NCBI RefSeq assembly: GCF_029868625.1
Contig: NZ_JARWOJ010000372.1
Span: 1-34,159 of the forward strand
DNA length: 34,159 nt
Direction of reading: 5' to 3'
DNA from: Nocardia neocaledoniensis
GTDB lineage: Bacteria; Actinomycetota; Actinomycetes; Mycobacteriales; Mycobacteriaceae
Under the pieces are notes generated by a model. The model was given only the letters and a program-made list of their open reading frames with translations. It did not search any database and had not been told where the DNA came from. The number at the start of each line of letters is the position of its first letter. The first letter of the stretch is position 1. Shown piece by piece: positions 1 to 7,287 of the stretch. Made by a program: the position numbers and the translations under genes.

Positions 1-197
1 GTGTCACCTGGCCGGCAAGAAGTGCCCGAAGGTGGGCGGGGCGGGCAGCGCGGCCGGGCGCGGGGCGCGGCGGCCCCGGGGCGGGTTACGCCCGCGGGAG
101 AGGAAAATCGGGGCGGACGGGTTGGGGAGGGGTGGTGGGCCCGGCCGGCCTCCCCCGGCCGCGCACCTTCGGGCACTTCTTGCCGGCCAGGTGACAC
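1..197. repeat. Inverted repeat at contig edge (probable fold-back artefact)
   Basis: Bases 1-34 are the exact reverse complement of bases 164-197, giving 34-bp perfect arms. The 129 nt between them are extremely G-rich and of low complexity. The right arm lies inside the reading frame of the leftmost gene, and the left arm is the same sequence turned round at the very end of the window. This is the pattern expected when a read or assembly folds back on itself at a hard GC-rich stop. A real hairpin cannot be excluded, but the position at the edge makes artefact more likely. Sequence left of 164 should not be trusted. Confidence 0.8.
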
Positions 198-862
198 TTG
201 TCTTCGAATCCGGCGGGCAACCACGTCCCCTTCCGCAGCTGGGGATGCTGGGGAAAGTGCTGGAGGGCGGCGGTGGTGAAGATCAGGGGCGCCCACGCGG
301 TGCGGATCTGCAACTGCTGGAGGACCCCGTTGCGGTCGGGGAACCGGCAGCCGAGCAGATCGGGCCCGGTGAGGTCGACACTCTCCAGCGCCGACCAGTA
401 CAGCGAGAACGACTGATCCGGATTGGCGAGGTGCGCGCGCCGATTCGAGATCATCGCCGCGCCGGGCCGCTCGGCCACCCACCGCGGTCGCGCGGCGGCT
501 TCGGCGCGGGATCGCCGCGTCTCGTTGCGGATGCCGTTGCCCAGGTGCGCGGCGGCGCCGAGCGGTGTGCGCCCGTCGGCGCGCACCTGGCCGCGCGCCC
601 ACCGGCCGTCACCGAGACCGCGCCAGGTGAACCAGTGGACGCCCCCGTCGGCGAAACAGATCTCACCCGGCTCCAGCCGCACCCGCGTGGCGGTGGACGG
701 GATCTCGGCGACCCGCCCGGCCGCGATCAGCTCCACCACCCCGCACGTGTACAGCAGGTAGTCGTCGAACCAGGTCCAGCCGGCCTGCTCGGCCAGGGCG
801 CGATCGATATCGGCCAGCGGGTCGAACACGTCTCTCACCACCCACTCCCAACGTGCGCTCAC
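86..862 (-). CDS. Unrecognised protein, 3' end unreliable
   Basis: The frame opens with GTG at 862 and would give 258 residues. I do not recognise the family with confidence. The body is soluble, with no signal peptide or membrane segment. It has an early EPGE-containing strand, an aromatic stretch (VHWFTW), then an ISNRR element and a late hydrophobic strand. This spacing is loosely reminiscent of small bacterial PH/GRAM-like domains, but that is only an impression. Near the end are two cysteines in a KCHLAGKKC segment. The last 37 or so residues are read through the fold-back at the contig edge (left of 164) and are rich in Pro, Arg and Gly, so the true C-terminus is probably missing. No clear Shine-Dalgarno precedes the GTG. 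It is followed in the opposite orientation of reading by the exported protein at 925-1584, about 60 nt away, on the same strand. Confidence 0.55.
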   Translation of the reverse strand: MSARWEWVVRDVFDPLADIDRALAEQAGWTWFDDYLLYTCGVVELIAAGRVAEIPSTATRVRLEPGEICFADGGVHWFTWRGLGDGRWARGQVRADGRTPLGAAAHLGNGIRNETRRSRAEAAARPRWVAERPGAAMISNRRAHLANPDQSFSLYWSALESVDLTGPDLLGCRFPDRNGVLQQLQIRTAWAPLIFTTAALQHFPQHPQLRKGTWLPAGFEDKCHLAGKKCPKVRGRGRPAGPTTPPQPVRPDFPLPRA

Positions 863-924
863 GGTCAGCGCGCGATTCCTGCTTCAACGGTAGCGGAGGG
901 CGGTGACCAGGCTCAGCGTTCGGA

Positions 925-1584
925 TCAGGGCGCCCCGGTGACGTAGGCGATCGCGGTGTCGATCGCGGGCTGGCCACCCGCCATCGCGTAACCGGCCAGC
1001 GCGCCGATCGCGGCGCCGGCGACGGTCGCGACCGGCACGGTGATGAAGTCCAGGATGAACAGGCCGAGTGGGAAGCCGAGGACGAAGCCGATCGCCGCGC
1101 CGATGGCGGCGCCCTGGATGATCTCGGGCTGCAACCGCTGGGTCTCGGCGAAGAAGCGTTCCTGGGCGCTGATGTCGCGCAGCGGTGCGTCGGTCCCGCC
1201 GACGGGGGTGAGCGTGAGCCGGGTGCCTTCGGCGTCGATGGCGGGCGTCAGCGGCACGCTGTGCTCGCCGACGCGCACGACCATCGGCAGGGCGGCGATC
1301 ACGGCGCCGGACGCGTCGGTGATCGCGACGACCTTCGCGTCGTGGACGAGCTGGAAGCGGCCCGCGTCGAGGGTGGTCACCACCGCGCGCCGATCCTCGG
1401 CCAGTCCGACCTGGTACTTCACGTCCTTGTCGACGCCGGTCAGCTGAATGCCCGTCGCCGGCTCGGCCTGCGCCGGGCGCGGTTCGATGCCCGGGGGAGT
1501 GGGCTCGGCGGCCCCGATTCCGGTGGCCGACAGGGTGACCCCCACCGCCAACAGTGCCGCACCGACCACTGTGCCGATCCTCAT
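925..1584 (-). CDS. Exported glycine-zipper protein, unknown function
   Basis: The predicted protein has 219 residues. The frame is open further upstream, but ATG at 1584 is preferred because GGGAGG stands 8 nt before it (1593-1598) and because a signal peptide then begins at residue 1: Met-Arg, a hydrophobic core of about 18 residues, and an Ala-rich cleavage region near GIGAA at residues 22-26. A proline-rich linker follows, then a beta-rich domain of about 110 residues. The C-terminal third has two glycine-zipper-like hydrophobic segments (GAAIGAAIGFVLG and GAAIGALAGYAMAGG) around a longer hydrophobic stretch, suggesting membrane or envelope insertion. Proteins of this build are common in nocardiae and usually annotated hypothetical; I know no assigned function. 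It lies 123 nt downstream of the FAD monooxygenase on the same strand, which could be read-through or a separate unit. Confidence 0.75.
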   Translation of the reverse strand: MRIGTVVGAALLAVGVTLSATGIGAAEPTPPGIEPRPAQAEPATGIQLTGVDKDVKYQVGLAEDRRAVVTTLDAGRFQLVHDAKVVAITDASGAVIAALPMVVRVGEHSVPLTPAIDAEGTRLTLTPVGGTDAPLRDISAQERFFAETQRLQPEIIQGAAIGAAIGFVLGFPLGLFILDFITVPVATVAGAAIGALAGYAMAGGQPAIDTAIAYVTGAP

Positions 1585-1707
1585 CCCGCAAGCCTCCCGC
1601 TGCCTCGCCGGGACCGAATCGTCCCGTTTCATCGCGGCAAACCTAACCGTTGCACGGCGATTCGGAAAGTCGTCGCGTGATCCGGCGAGCGCCGTGGCCG
1701 AATCGGG

Positions 1708-2961
1708 TCACCCGGCGGCGGGAGTGCGGTCACCGCCGGGCGCGCGCCGGGCGAACTCCGGTGCGCGTTCCGGGCGCAGGCCGATGCCGCCCAGGTACCC
1801 GGTGAGCCCGGCCAGCACCGGCACGGCGTCGACGACCCGCAGCGGTAGCGGCGCGGTCGGCAGGGCGCCCCGCAGGGCCGGGGCGATGAGCATCTCGTGC
1901 TCGCCACGCTGGGAGCGCTGCGTGAACGTGGCGGGCAGCATCCGCCTGCGCTGCACCTTCTCCAGGTCGGTGGTGGTGACCGTGCCGTCGAGCAGTGGCC
2001 GCGCCAGGATGCGCGCGGCCGCGACGGCGTCCTGGACGGCGAGATTCACACCGACGCCGCCGACCGGCGACATCGTGTGCGCGGCGTCGCCAAGGCACAG
2101 CAGGCCGGGCAGGTGCCAGCGGTCGAGCATCCCGACGGTCACCTCGAGCAACTTGACGTCGTCCCAGGAGCGGATCGCCGCGAGCGCGCCGGCGGGCCAG
2201 CCGAACAGTTCGGTGAGACGATCGCGCAGCCAGCCGATGTCGTGGGTGGCCCGCAGCGTCGCGTCGTGCCCCTTCTCGATGATGTAGCCGGTCTGGTAGT
2301 AGTCGCCGCGATCGAGCGCCACGGCGGAGTTGCCGCTGGTGAAGCGCGCCTGGATGGCGCCGCTGTCGATGTCGTCGGGCGATTTCGGGATGCGCAGGAA
2401 CCACATGTCCATCGGTACCTCCGCCATCCGCTGACGCAGCCCCGCCGCCTCGCGGGTCACGGAATCCCTTCCATCGCAGGCGATCACGAGATCAGCGTCG
2501 AGGTCGTGCGTGCCGCCGCCGGCATCCCGGTAGCGCACGCCGCGCACCACGCCGGCGTCCTCGATCAGTCCGGTCACGGTCGAGCTCATGCGAAGGGTGA
2601 AGCTCGGTTCCGTGGCGGCGGCGCTCGCCAGCAGATCCAGGAAATCCCATTGCGGCACCATCGCGATGTGCTTGTACCGTCCGGGAATTCGGGTGAGGTC
2701 GGCGGCGACGACCATGCGGTCACCCGCGTACATGCGCATCTTCGTCAACGCGGATTGCGGCAACCTGGCGAAGGCCGGGCCGAGCCCGAGTTCGTCGAGC
2801 AGCCGCACCGTGGACGGATGGACCGTGTCGCCACGGAAGTCCCGCAGGAAGTCGGGGTGTTTCTCGAGCACGGTCACCGCGACGCCAGCGCGCGCCAGCA
2901 GCAGTCCCGCCATCATTCCGGCCGGCCCGCCGCCGACGATGCAGCAGGTGGTCTTGTCCAT
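1708..2961 (-). CDS. FAD-dependent aromatic-ring monooxygenase (PHBH/UbiH type)
   Basis: 417 residues, the usual size for single-component flavin hydroxylases of the p-hydroxybenzoate hydroxylase group, which use NAD(P)H and O2 to hydroxylate aromatic or polyketide substrates in the cytoplasm. Visible marks are the N-terminal dinucleotide fold VGGGPAG (residues 9-15), the DG motif CDGRDSVT in the middle, and the FAD-ribityl motif LGDAAHTMSPVGGVGVN in the C-terminal half. ATG at 2961 is chosen over an upstream in-frame ATG because GAGGGGGA precedes it closely and the Rossmann strand then starts at the normal place. The gene diverges from the ArsR/SRPBCC pair across about 120 nt, so the ArsR protein may control it too. 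Substrate unknown; a detoxifying hydroxylase for an aromatic antibiotic or xenobiotic is possible but not shown. Confidence 0.88.
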   Translation of the reverse strand: MDKTTCCIVGGGPAGMMAGLLLARAGVAVTVLEKHPDFLRDFRGDTVHPSTVRLLDELGLGPAFARLPQSALTKMRMYAGDRMVVAADLTRIPGRYKHIAMVPQWDFLDLLASAAATEPSFTLRMSSTVTGLIEDAGVVRGVRYRDAGGGTHDLDADLVIACDGRDSVTREAAGLRQRMAEVPMDMWFLRIPKSPDDIDSGAIQARFTSGNSAVALDRGDYYQTGYIIEKGHDATLRATHDIGWLRDRLTELFGWPAGALAAIRSWDDVKLLEVTVGMLDRWHLPGLLCLGDAAHTMSPVGGVGVNLAVQDAVAAARILARPLLDGTVTTTDLEKVQRRRMLPATFTQRSQRGEHEMLIAPALRGALPTAPLPLRVVDAVPVLAGLTGYLGGIGLRPERAPEFARRAPGGDRTPAAG

Positions 2962-3044
2962 GAGTTCCCCCTCGGAAGTCAATGTCTACGACGAAGCGTA
3001 GTAGTCAAAGCCGGGACGGGTCCAGGGTTTTCGGAATTCGGCCC

Positions 3045-3092
3045 TTGACGTGAATGCGAGCCCGCGCAATACTGAACTAGATGGTTCAGTAT
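3045..3092 (+). promoter_or_regulatory. Promoter and palindromic operator over the ArsR start codon
   Basis: TTGACG (3045-3050) is followed after exactly 17 nt by AATACT (3068-3073), a good sigma-A-type promoter. Transcription would begin at about 3080-3081, on the ATG, so the mRNA should be leaderless. A perfect inverted repeat, ATACTGAAC (3069-3077) and GTTCAGTAT (3084-3092) with a 6-nt spacer, covers the -10 box, start point and start codon. That is a textbook position for autorepression by the ArsR protein encoded here. In the other direction, a smaller palindrome CTACG-N6-CGTAG at 2986-3001 lies in the leader side of the divergent monooxygenase, with TTGACT on the minus strand at 3008-3003. 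Confidence 0.8.
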
Positions 3093-3413
3093 GACTTCCT
3101 AGACGCCTCGTTCGGCGCGCTCGCCGACCCCACCAGACGGGGGATACTCGAGCGGCTCGGACGTGGACCCGCCAGCGTCAGCGAGTTGGCCGAGCGGTTC
3201 GAGATGACCTTGACCGGCATCAAGAAGCACATCGGTCTGCTCGAGGAGGCGGGCATGGTCGTCACCGAGAAGCGTGGCCGGATCCGGTACTGCCGGATCA
3301 GTGAGCACGTCTTCGACCGGGAGGTGGCGTGGATGAACGGGTACCGGCAGATGCTCGAGGCCCGGATGGACCGTCTCGGAGAATTCCTCGAACGAACGGA
3401 GCCAGAGCGATGA
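3081..3413 (+). CDS. ArsR-family winged-helix repressor
   Basis: 110 residues, the normal size of small ArsR-family regulators. An N-terminal helix with LADPTRRGILERL is typical of the family. The helix-turn-helix follows (SVSELAERFEMTLTGIKKHIGLLEEAGMV, about residues 32-60), then the wing (VTEKRGRIRYCRI) and a C-terminal dimerisation helix. It lacks the ELCVCDL metal box of arsenic/cadmium sensors, so it belongs to the non-metal group that is often encoded with SRPBCC (AHSA1-like) proteins. Its TGA overlaps the ATG of the SRPBCC gene (ATGA), so the two are translationally coupled. It probably represses its own leaderless promoter by binding the palindrome over the start codon, and perhaps the divergent monooxygenase. 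The ligand is unknown. Confidence 0.9.
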   Translation: MVQYDFLDASFGALADPTRRGILERLGRGPASVSELAERFEMTLTGIKKHIGLLEEAGMVVTEKRGRIRYCRISEHVFDREVAWMNGYRQMLEARMDRLGEFLERTEPER

Positions 3414-3889
3414 GCACCACCACCGACGACGCGGTCATCACGAGCACCTCGGACCGCGAAGTCCACATCGAACGCGATTTCGACGCGCCCCTGGACCGGG
3501 TGTGGGACGCCTACAGCCGGATCGAGCAGCTCTCGCGCTGGTGGGGCCGCGGCCACGTGGTCGACGTCGAGCGCTGGGAGTTCCGCAAGGGCGGGCACTG
3601 GCGTTTCGTCGAGCACGACGGCGACGAGTCCTACGGCTTCGAAGGCCGTTTTCGGGAGATCACACCGAAGGAGCGCATCGTGCAGTCCTTCGAATGGGAC
3701 GGCATGCCCGCCCACATCTCCATCGACGCCACGACCTTCGTCGACCTCGGCGACGGCCGCACCCGCGTGGTCACCGACAGCGTCTTCCACACCGCCGAGG
3801 AATGCGCGGGCATGCTCGCCTCGGGCATGGAAGTCGGCCTCAACGACAGCTACCGCGCCCTCGACGCCCTGCTCGCCGGCGGCCGCTGA
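3410..3889 (+). CDS. SRPBCC / AHSA1-like domain protein
   Basis: 159 residues making one START-like helix-grip fold: an N-terminal strand IERDFDAPLDRVWDAYS, a helix with LSRWWGRG, then the strand series WRFVEHDGDESYGFEGRFREITPKERIVQSFEW, and a long C-terminal helix. This is the Activator-of-Hsp90-ATPase-like/polyketide-cyclase-2 group, which binds small hydrophobic ligands in a cavity. Members next to ArsR genes are common in actinobacteria, but their roles are mostly unproved. The start codon lies in the ATGA overlap with the ArsR stop, so it is made with the regulator. The divergent monooxygenase makes ligand binding or degradation of an aromatic compound a reasonable guess, but this is inference. 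Confidence 0.85.
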   Translation: MSTTTDDAVITSTSDREVHIERDFDAPLDRVWDAYSRIEQLSRWWGRGHVVDVERWEFRKGGHWRFVEHDGDESYGFEGRFREITPKERIVQSFEWDGMPAHISIDATTFVDLGDGRTRVVTDSVFHTAEECAGMLASGMEVGLNDSYRALDALLAGGR

Positions 3890-3899
3890 GCCCACGGGT

Positions 3900-3934
3900 T
3901 GATCCGGCGCCGCGGGGAAGGCGGTGCCGGATCA
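3900..3934. terminator. Bidirectional hairpin between convergent genes
   Basis: TGATCCGGC (3900-3908) pairs with GCCGGATCA (3926-3934). Pairing continues inwards through one G-T wobble to a 14-bp stem closed by a 7-nt loop (3914-3920). It sits between the converging SRPBCC and pirin genes and includes the pirin stop codon. There is no U-tract, which is usual for actinobacterial terminators. Confidence 0.65.
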
Positions 3935-4921
3935 GCTGTGTGTGCAGCCCGTGGCTCGTTTGCGCGGCTTCAACCGCAGCGGCGGCAGCGGCGGCGCGGG
4001 AATCCGTTCGTCTGGTCCGTGCCCGGCGATATCGCCGAACCTGGTGGTATCCCTCGCCTCCCAGGCGGCGCGGGCCTCGACGATCTCGTCGTGGCTGCGG
4101 CCGACGAAGTTCCACCACATCACCAGCTCCTCGGCGAACGGCTCGCCGCCGACCAGGGCCAGTTGCGCGCCCTCGGTGCTCGACAACGACACCTCCGCGC
4201 GGTCGGTACCGAGGTAGAGCAGGGGACCGGCGCCGAGTTCGGTACCGTCCACCGTGACCGACCCGCGCACCACCAGCACCGCGTGCTCGAACGCGCGCTC
4301 CACCGGCAGGCGCACCTGGGCCCCCGCGTCGAGCACGATATCGGCGCCGACGATCGGCGTGTACGCCTTCGCCGGTGAGGTGACACCGCCCAGCGAGCCG
4401 ATCAGCACCGTCGCGCGCAGACCGGGTTCCTCGTAGACGGGCAGCGCGCGATGCTGTTCGAAGTGCGGCTCGACGCCGGTCGCGGTGCCGGGCAAAGCGA
4501 TCCACAGCTGCAGGCCGTTGCCCGCGTTCGCGCCGGGCACTCCGAACTCCGAATGCGCGATGCCGCGGCCGGAGGTCATCAGATTCAGCTGGCCCGGTTC
4601 GATCTCGACATCGGAGCCGACGGAATCGCGGTGCCTGATTCGCCCGTCGAACGGCCAGGTCACCGTCTGCAGGCCGATGTGCGGATGCGGGAGGATGTCG
4701 GGGGAGGCGCCGGTCTGCTTCACGGTCGGCGAACCGAATCGGTCGAGGAAGCACCACGCGCCGACGGTCGGCAGATCACGTTGCGGCAGTGTGCGTTCCA
4801 CGTACACTCCGCGCACCCCACCGAGCGGTACCTCGCGAGCGGGATACAGCTCGGCGACCGGGCCCGGGCTCGGCGACGGCTCACACAGCGCCTCGGCCGG
4901 GTCGGCCTCCAGATCACTCAT
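3932..4921 (-). CDS. Pirin family protein
   Basis: 329 residues, a bicupin of normal pirin length. The N-terminal cupin carries the metal-binding pattern of pirins: HPHIGLQTVTW followed about 45 residues later by GRGIAHSEF, matching the His-x-His and His-x-Glu ligands of the family. The C-terminal cupin is the less conserved half and ends with the family's PFAEELVMWWNFVGRSHDEI segment. Bacterial pirins include quercetinase-like dioxygenases and redox-sensing partner proteins; nothing here decides between them. The ATG (4919-4921) overlaps the stop codon of the upstream AhpD-GNAT gene in an ATGA, so they are co-translated. That pairing with a thiol-active AhpD-type protein fits a stress-related role, by inference only. 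Confidence 0.92.
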   Translation of the reverse strand: MSDLEADPAEALCEPSPSPGPVAELYPAREVPLGGVRGVYVERTLPQRDLPTVGAWCFLDRFGSPTVKQTGASPDILPHPHIGLQTVTWPFDGRIRHRDSVGSDVEIEPGQLNLMTSGRGIAHSEFGVPGANAGNGLQLWIALPGTATGVEPHFEQHRALPVYEEPGLRATVLIGSLGGVTSPAKAYTPIVGADIVLDAGAQVRLPVERAFEHAVLVVRGSVTVDGTELGAGPLLYLGTDRAEVSLSSTEGAQLALVGGEPFAEELVMWWNFVGRSHDEIVEARAAWEARDTTRFGDIAGHGPDERIPAPPLPPLRLKPRKRATGCTHS

Positions 4922-5730
4922 CGAGCGATGCCCTTACCGACCACATGCGCGTCGTACTCGGGGTGCTTGTCGAGCCAGCCCCGGATGAACGGGCAGTGCG
5001 CGGTGATGGTGCGCCCACGGGCGATCACGTCCTCGACGGCGAGCCGGGCCAGCACGCTACCGATGCCCTTGCCCGCGAAGGCGCCGTCGATCTCGGTGTG
5101 GATGAAATCGGTGTCGTTGTCGCGCTCGATGTATTCGGCGAAGCCGGCCAGCTCGCCGCCGTAGAACACGTCGTAGCGGTTCTTCTCCGCGTTGCGCACG
5201 ACCCGGCGCTCCGGCTCGGTGGAGGTGGGCTGGGACGCGGGGGTCGCCTCGGACATCTTGCGCTCCTTCCGCACCCGAACCGGGTGCGCGCTCAGGATCG
5301 ACACGCGGTTGAACGCGCCGATCACGATGGCGATCCAGATGATCACCGAGATCTGTTCCTCGGACCAATGCTCGCGCGCGATCGCGTATTCCCGATCGGT
5401 CGCGTCCTCGTCGGGCAGGGTCGCGGCGGCCTCGGCCAGCCCGAGCGCCGCGCGGTCGGCGGCCGAGTACGGGCCGCCACGCCGCCACGAGGGCAGCACG
5501 GCGATCTCCTGCGCGGTCAGCCCGGCGCCGGAACCGGCGCGTTCGTGCACATCGAGGCAGTACGGGCAGCCGTTGATCTGCGAGACCCGCAGGTTGATCA
5601 GCTCGATCAACCGTCGGTCTATCCCCGCGGCGGTGGCGGCGGCGCGGACCTCGGCCGCGGTCGCGCTCATCGCCTTGAAGATCGCCGGATTCTGCTTGTC
5701 GACCCACACCCGCTCGCGTTGCTCGCTCAC
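4918..5730 (-). CDS. AhpD-like carboxymuconolactone decarboxylase domain fused to GNAT domain
   Basis: A 270-residue frame with two unrelated domains. Residues 1-155 are an AhpD-like/CMD protein with the redox motif CPYCLDVH (Cys55, Cys58, His62), ending in FNRVSILSAHPVR, where stand-alone members normally stop. Residues about 175-265 are a small GNAT of the YidJ/NATD1 type (Acetyltransf_CG), with NRYDVFYGGELAGFAEY, the acetyl-CoA loop GAFAGKGIGSVL, and the terminal CPFIRGWLDKHPEY. The linker contains Met159 with a strong Shine-Dalgarno just before it, so a separate GNAT of 112 residues could also be made. The first start is GTG at 5730, chosen because family homology begins at once. It may be a true fusion or two genes that lost an intervening stop codon or had it miscalled. 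Confidence 0.82.
   Translation of the reverse strand: MSEQRERVWVDKQNPAIFKAMSATAAEVRAAATAAGIDRRLIELINLRVSQINGCPYCLDVHERAGSGAGLTAQEIAVLPSWRRGGPYSAADRAALGLAEAAATLPDEDATDREYAIAREHWSEEQISVIIWIAIVIGAFNRVSILSAHPVRVRKERKMSEATPASQPTSTEPERRVVRNAEKNRYDVFYGGELAGFAEYIERDNDTDFIHTEIDGAFAGKGIGSVLARLAVEDVIARGRTITAHCPFIRGWLDKHPEYDAHVVGKGIAR
5257..5270 (-). promoter_or_regulatory. Internal ribosome binding site before the GNAT domain
   Basis: On the minus strand GGAAGGAG (5270-5263) stands 6 nt before the ATG at 5256-5254, inside the coding frame of the AhpD-GNAT gene and exactly at the domain boundary. This is one of the best Shine-Dalgarno sequences in the left half of the window. It suggests the GNAT domain is, or recently was, translated on its own. 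Confidence 0.7.
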
Positions 5731-5742
5731 CCTGTGATGCTA

Positions 5743-5771
5743 GCGCCGGGCACCGCGTGGGCGCCCGGCGC
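5743..5771 (-). terminator. GC hairpin after the aldo-keto reductase gene
   Basis: GCGCCGGGC (5743-5751) and GCCCGGCGC (5763-5771) form a perfect 9-bp stem with an 11-nt loop. It lies in the 47-nt gap between the 3' end of the aldo-keto reductase and the start of the AhpD-GNAT gene, both on the minus strand. It probably ends the MerR-AKR transcript. No U-tract is present. Confidence 0.55.
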
Positions 5772-5777
5772 CGAGCG

Positions 5778-6794
5778 TCATTCGCGTCCGGCGGAGGTGA
5801 ACGACATATCTGCGTACCGGCTTCCGGCGACCTGTCCGGCGATCGGTTCCAGGCTGGCCAGTTCCGCCGCGCTCAGGCGCACGGTCGCCGCGGCGACGTT
5901 CTCCGCCAGTCTGCTCCGCTTGCGGGTGCCGGGAATCGGCACCACCGCCAGGTTGTGCACCGCGGCCCTGGCATGTACCCAGGCCAGCGCCACCTGGGCC
6001 TGGGTGAGCCCGTGCGCCTCGGCGATCGCGGCCAGCGGCGCCAGCAGTTCGGCGTTGTGGGAGGCGTTCTCGCCGGTGAAGCGCGGTTGGAAGCGGCGGA
6101 AGTCGCTGTCGCCCAATTCGCCCGCGCTGCGGAACGCGCCGGTGAGGAAGCCACGGCCCAGCGGGGAGTACGGCACGAAGGTCACCCCGAGTTCGGCCGC
6201 GGCCGGGACGGCGGTGTTCTCCACATCGCGGGAGAACAGCGACCACTCCGACTGCACAGCCGCGATCGGGTGCACCGCGTGCGCGGCGCGCAGTTCGTCG
6301 CCGGTCACCTCGGACAGGCCGAGCGCGCGCACCTTGCCCGCGGCGACGAGTTCGGCCATGACTCCGACGGTCTCCTCGATCGGGACCCGTGGATCGCGGC
6401 GGTGCATGTAGTACAGGTCGATGGTGTCGACACCGAGCCTGCGCAGGCTCGCCTCGACGCTGGAGCGGATGTAGCCGGGGGAGTTGTCGAAGCCGCGGAA
6501 GGTGGGGTCATCGGCCTTGCGGACGATGCCGAACTTGGTGGCGATCAGCAGTTCGTCGCGATGCGCGCCGACGAACTCGGACAGGAACTCCTCGTTGTGC
6601 CCCGAGCCGTAGATGTCGGCGGTGTCGAACAGTGTGACCCCGAGTTCGAGCGCGTGCTCGAGGGTGGCCCGCGATTCGGCCGGGTCGGTCTCGCCGTAGA
6701 ACTCGCTGATGCCCATACAGCCGAGGCCCTGCGTACCGATCAGGGGGCCGTCGGTGCCGAGGGCGGTGGTCGGCAGTGACGCGGTGGTGCTCAT
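5778..6794 (-). CDS. Aldo/keto reductase
   Basis: 338 residues, an (alpha/beta)8-barrel NADPH-dependent oxidoreductase of the YhdN/AKR13 type. The catalytic tetrad can be read: Asp and Tyr in FDTADIYGSGHNEE, Lys in LLIATKFGIV, and His in DLYYMHRRDP. The C-terminal cofactor loop is VVPIPGTRKRSRLAENV, the Rossmann-like phosphate clamp of these enzymes. ATG at 6794 overlaps the stop of the MerR gene (ATGA). The frame stays open upstream across the MerR gene, but family homology begins at this Met. Such enzymes reduce aldehydes and ketones, and with a MerR regulator the role is probably response to a reactive carbonyl or electrophile. The substrate is not evident. Confidence 0.92.
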   Translation of the reverse strand: MSTTASLPTTALGTDGPLIGTQGLGCMGISEFYGETDPAESRATLEHALELGVTLFDTADIYGSGHNEEFLSEFVGAHRDELLIATKFGIVRKADDPTFRGFDNSPGYIRSSVEASLRRLGVDTIDLYYMHRRDPRVPIEETVGVMAELVAAGKVRALGLSEVTGDELRAAHAVHPIAAVQSEWSLFSRDVENTAVPAAAELGVTFVPYSPLGRGFLTGAFRSAGELGDSDFRRFQPRFTGENASHNAELLAPLAAIAEAHGLTQAQVALAWVHARAAVHNLAVVPIPGTRKRSRLAENVAAATVRLSAAELASLEPIAGQVAGSRYADMSFTSAGRE

Positions 6795-7255
6795 GTGTCG
6801 GATCCTTCGCTCGGAGGCGCGATGAGCGTGGCCGGTCGTTCGACGTCGGATCGGCCCTCGTAGATGGCGATCTTGTAGTCGAGAACGGCCACGGTCTGCT
6901 GGAGTTCCGCGATCTTGTCGAGCACGTCGGACCTGGTCTGCCGGAACATCTCCAGCCGGGCCGGGTAGGTGTGCGCACCGGCCCTGACCAGTTCGGCGTA
7001 GCGGATCATGTCGGCCACCGGCATGCCGGTCATCCGCAGGCGGGTGATCAGCGCCAGCCACTCCAGATCGCGATCGCTGAAGCGGCGGTTGCCGGTGTGG
7101 TCGCGGCCGATGTAACCCATCAGCCCGATCCGCTCGTACCAGCGCAGGGTGTCCCGGCTGAGCCCGGAGCGTTCGGCCACTTCGCCGATCGAGTACCGCG
7201 GGCGCGACCGTTCGTCGTCCCCGCTGTCGGCCAGCAGAGCCGTGTCGTGATCCAT
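6791..7255 (-). CDS. MerR-family transcriptional activator
   Basis: 154 residues. The N-terminal winged HTH is clear (YSIGEVAERSGLSRDTLRWYERIGLMGYIGRD, about residues 21-52, then NRRFSDRDLEWLALITRLRMTGMP), followed by a long antiparallel coiled-coil helix (QTRSDVLDKIAELQQTVAVLDYKIAIYEG). It has no cysteines in the effector region, so it is not a metal or SoxR-type sensor. It resembles the group that controls aldo-keto reductases or dehydrogenases. ATG at 7255 has AAAGGGA upstream. The gene is preceded by a promoter with a 19-nt spacer and central palindrome, and its stop overlaps the start of the reductase, so the pair is probably autoregulated as one operon. Confidence 0.92.
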   Translation of the reverse strand: MDHDTALLADSGDDERSRPRYSIGEVAERSGLSRDTLRWYERIGLMGYIGRDHTGNRRFSDRDLEWLALITRLRMTGMPVADMIRYAELVRAGAHTYPARLEMFRQTRSDVLDKIAELQQTVAVLDYKIAIYEGRSDVERPATLIAPPSEGSDT

Positions 7256-7287
7256 CGTGCTCGTCCCTTTCTCGTGGAACCCCACCG

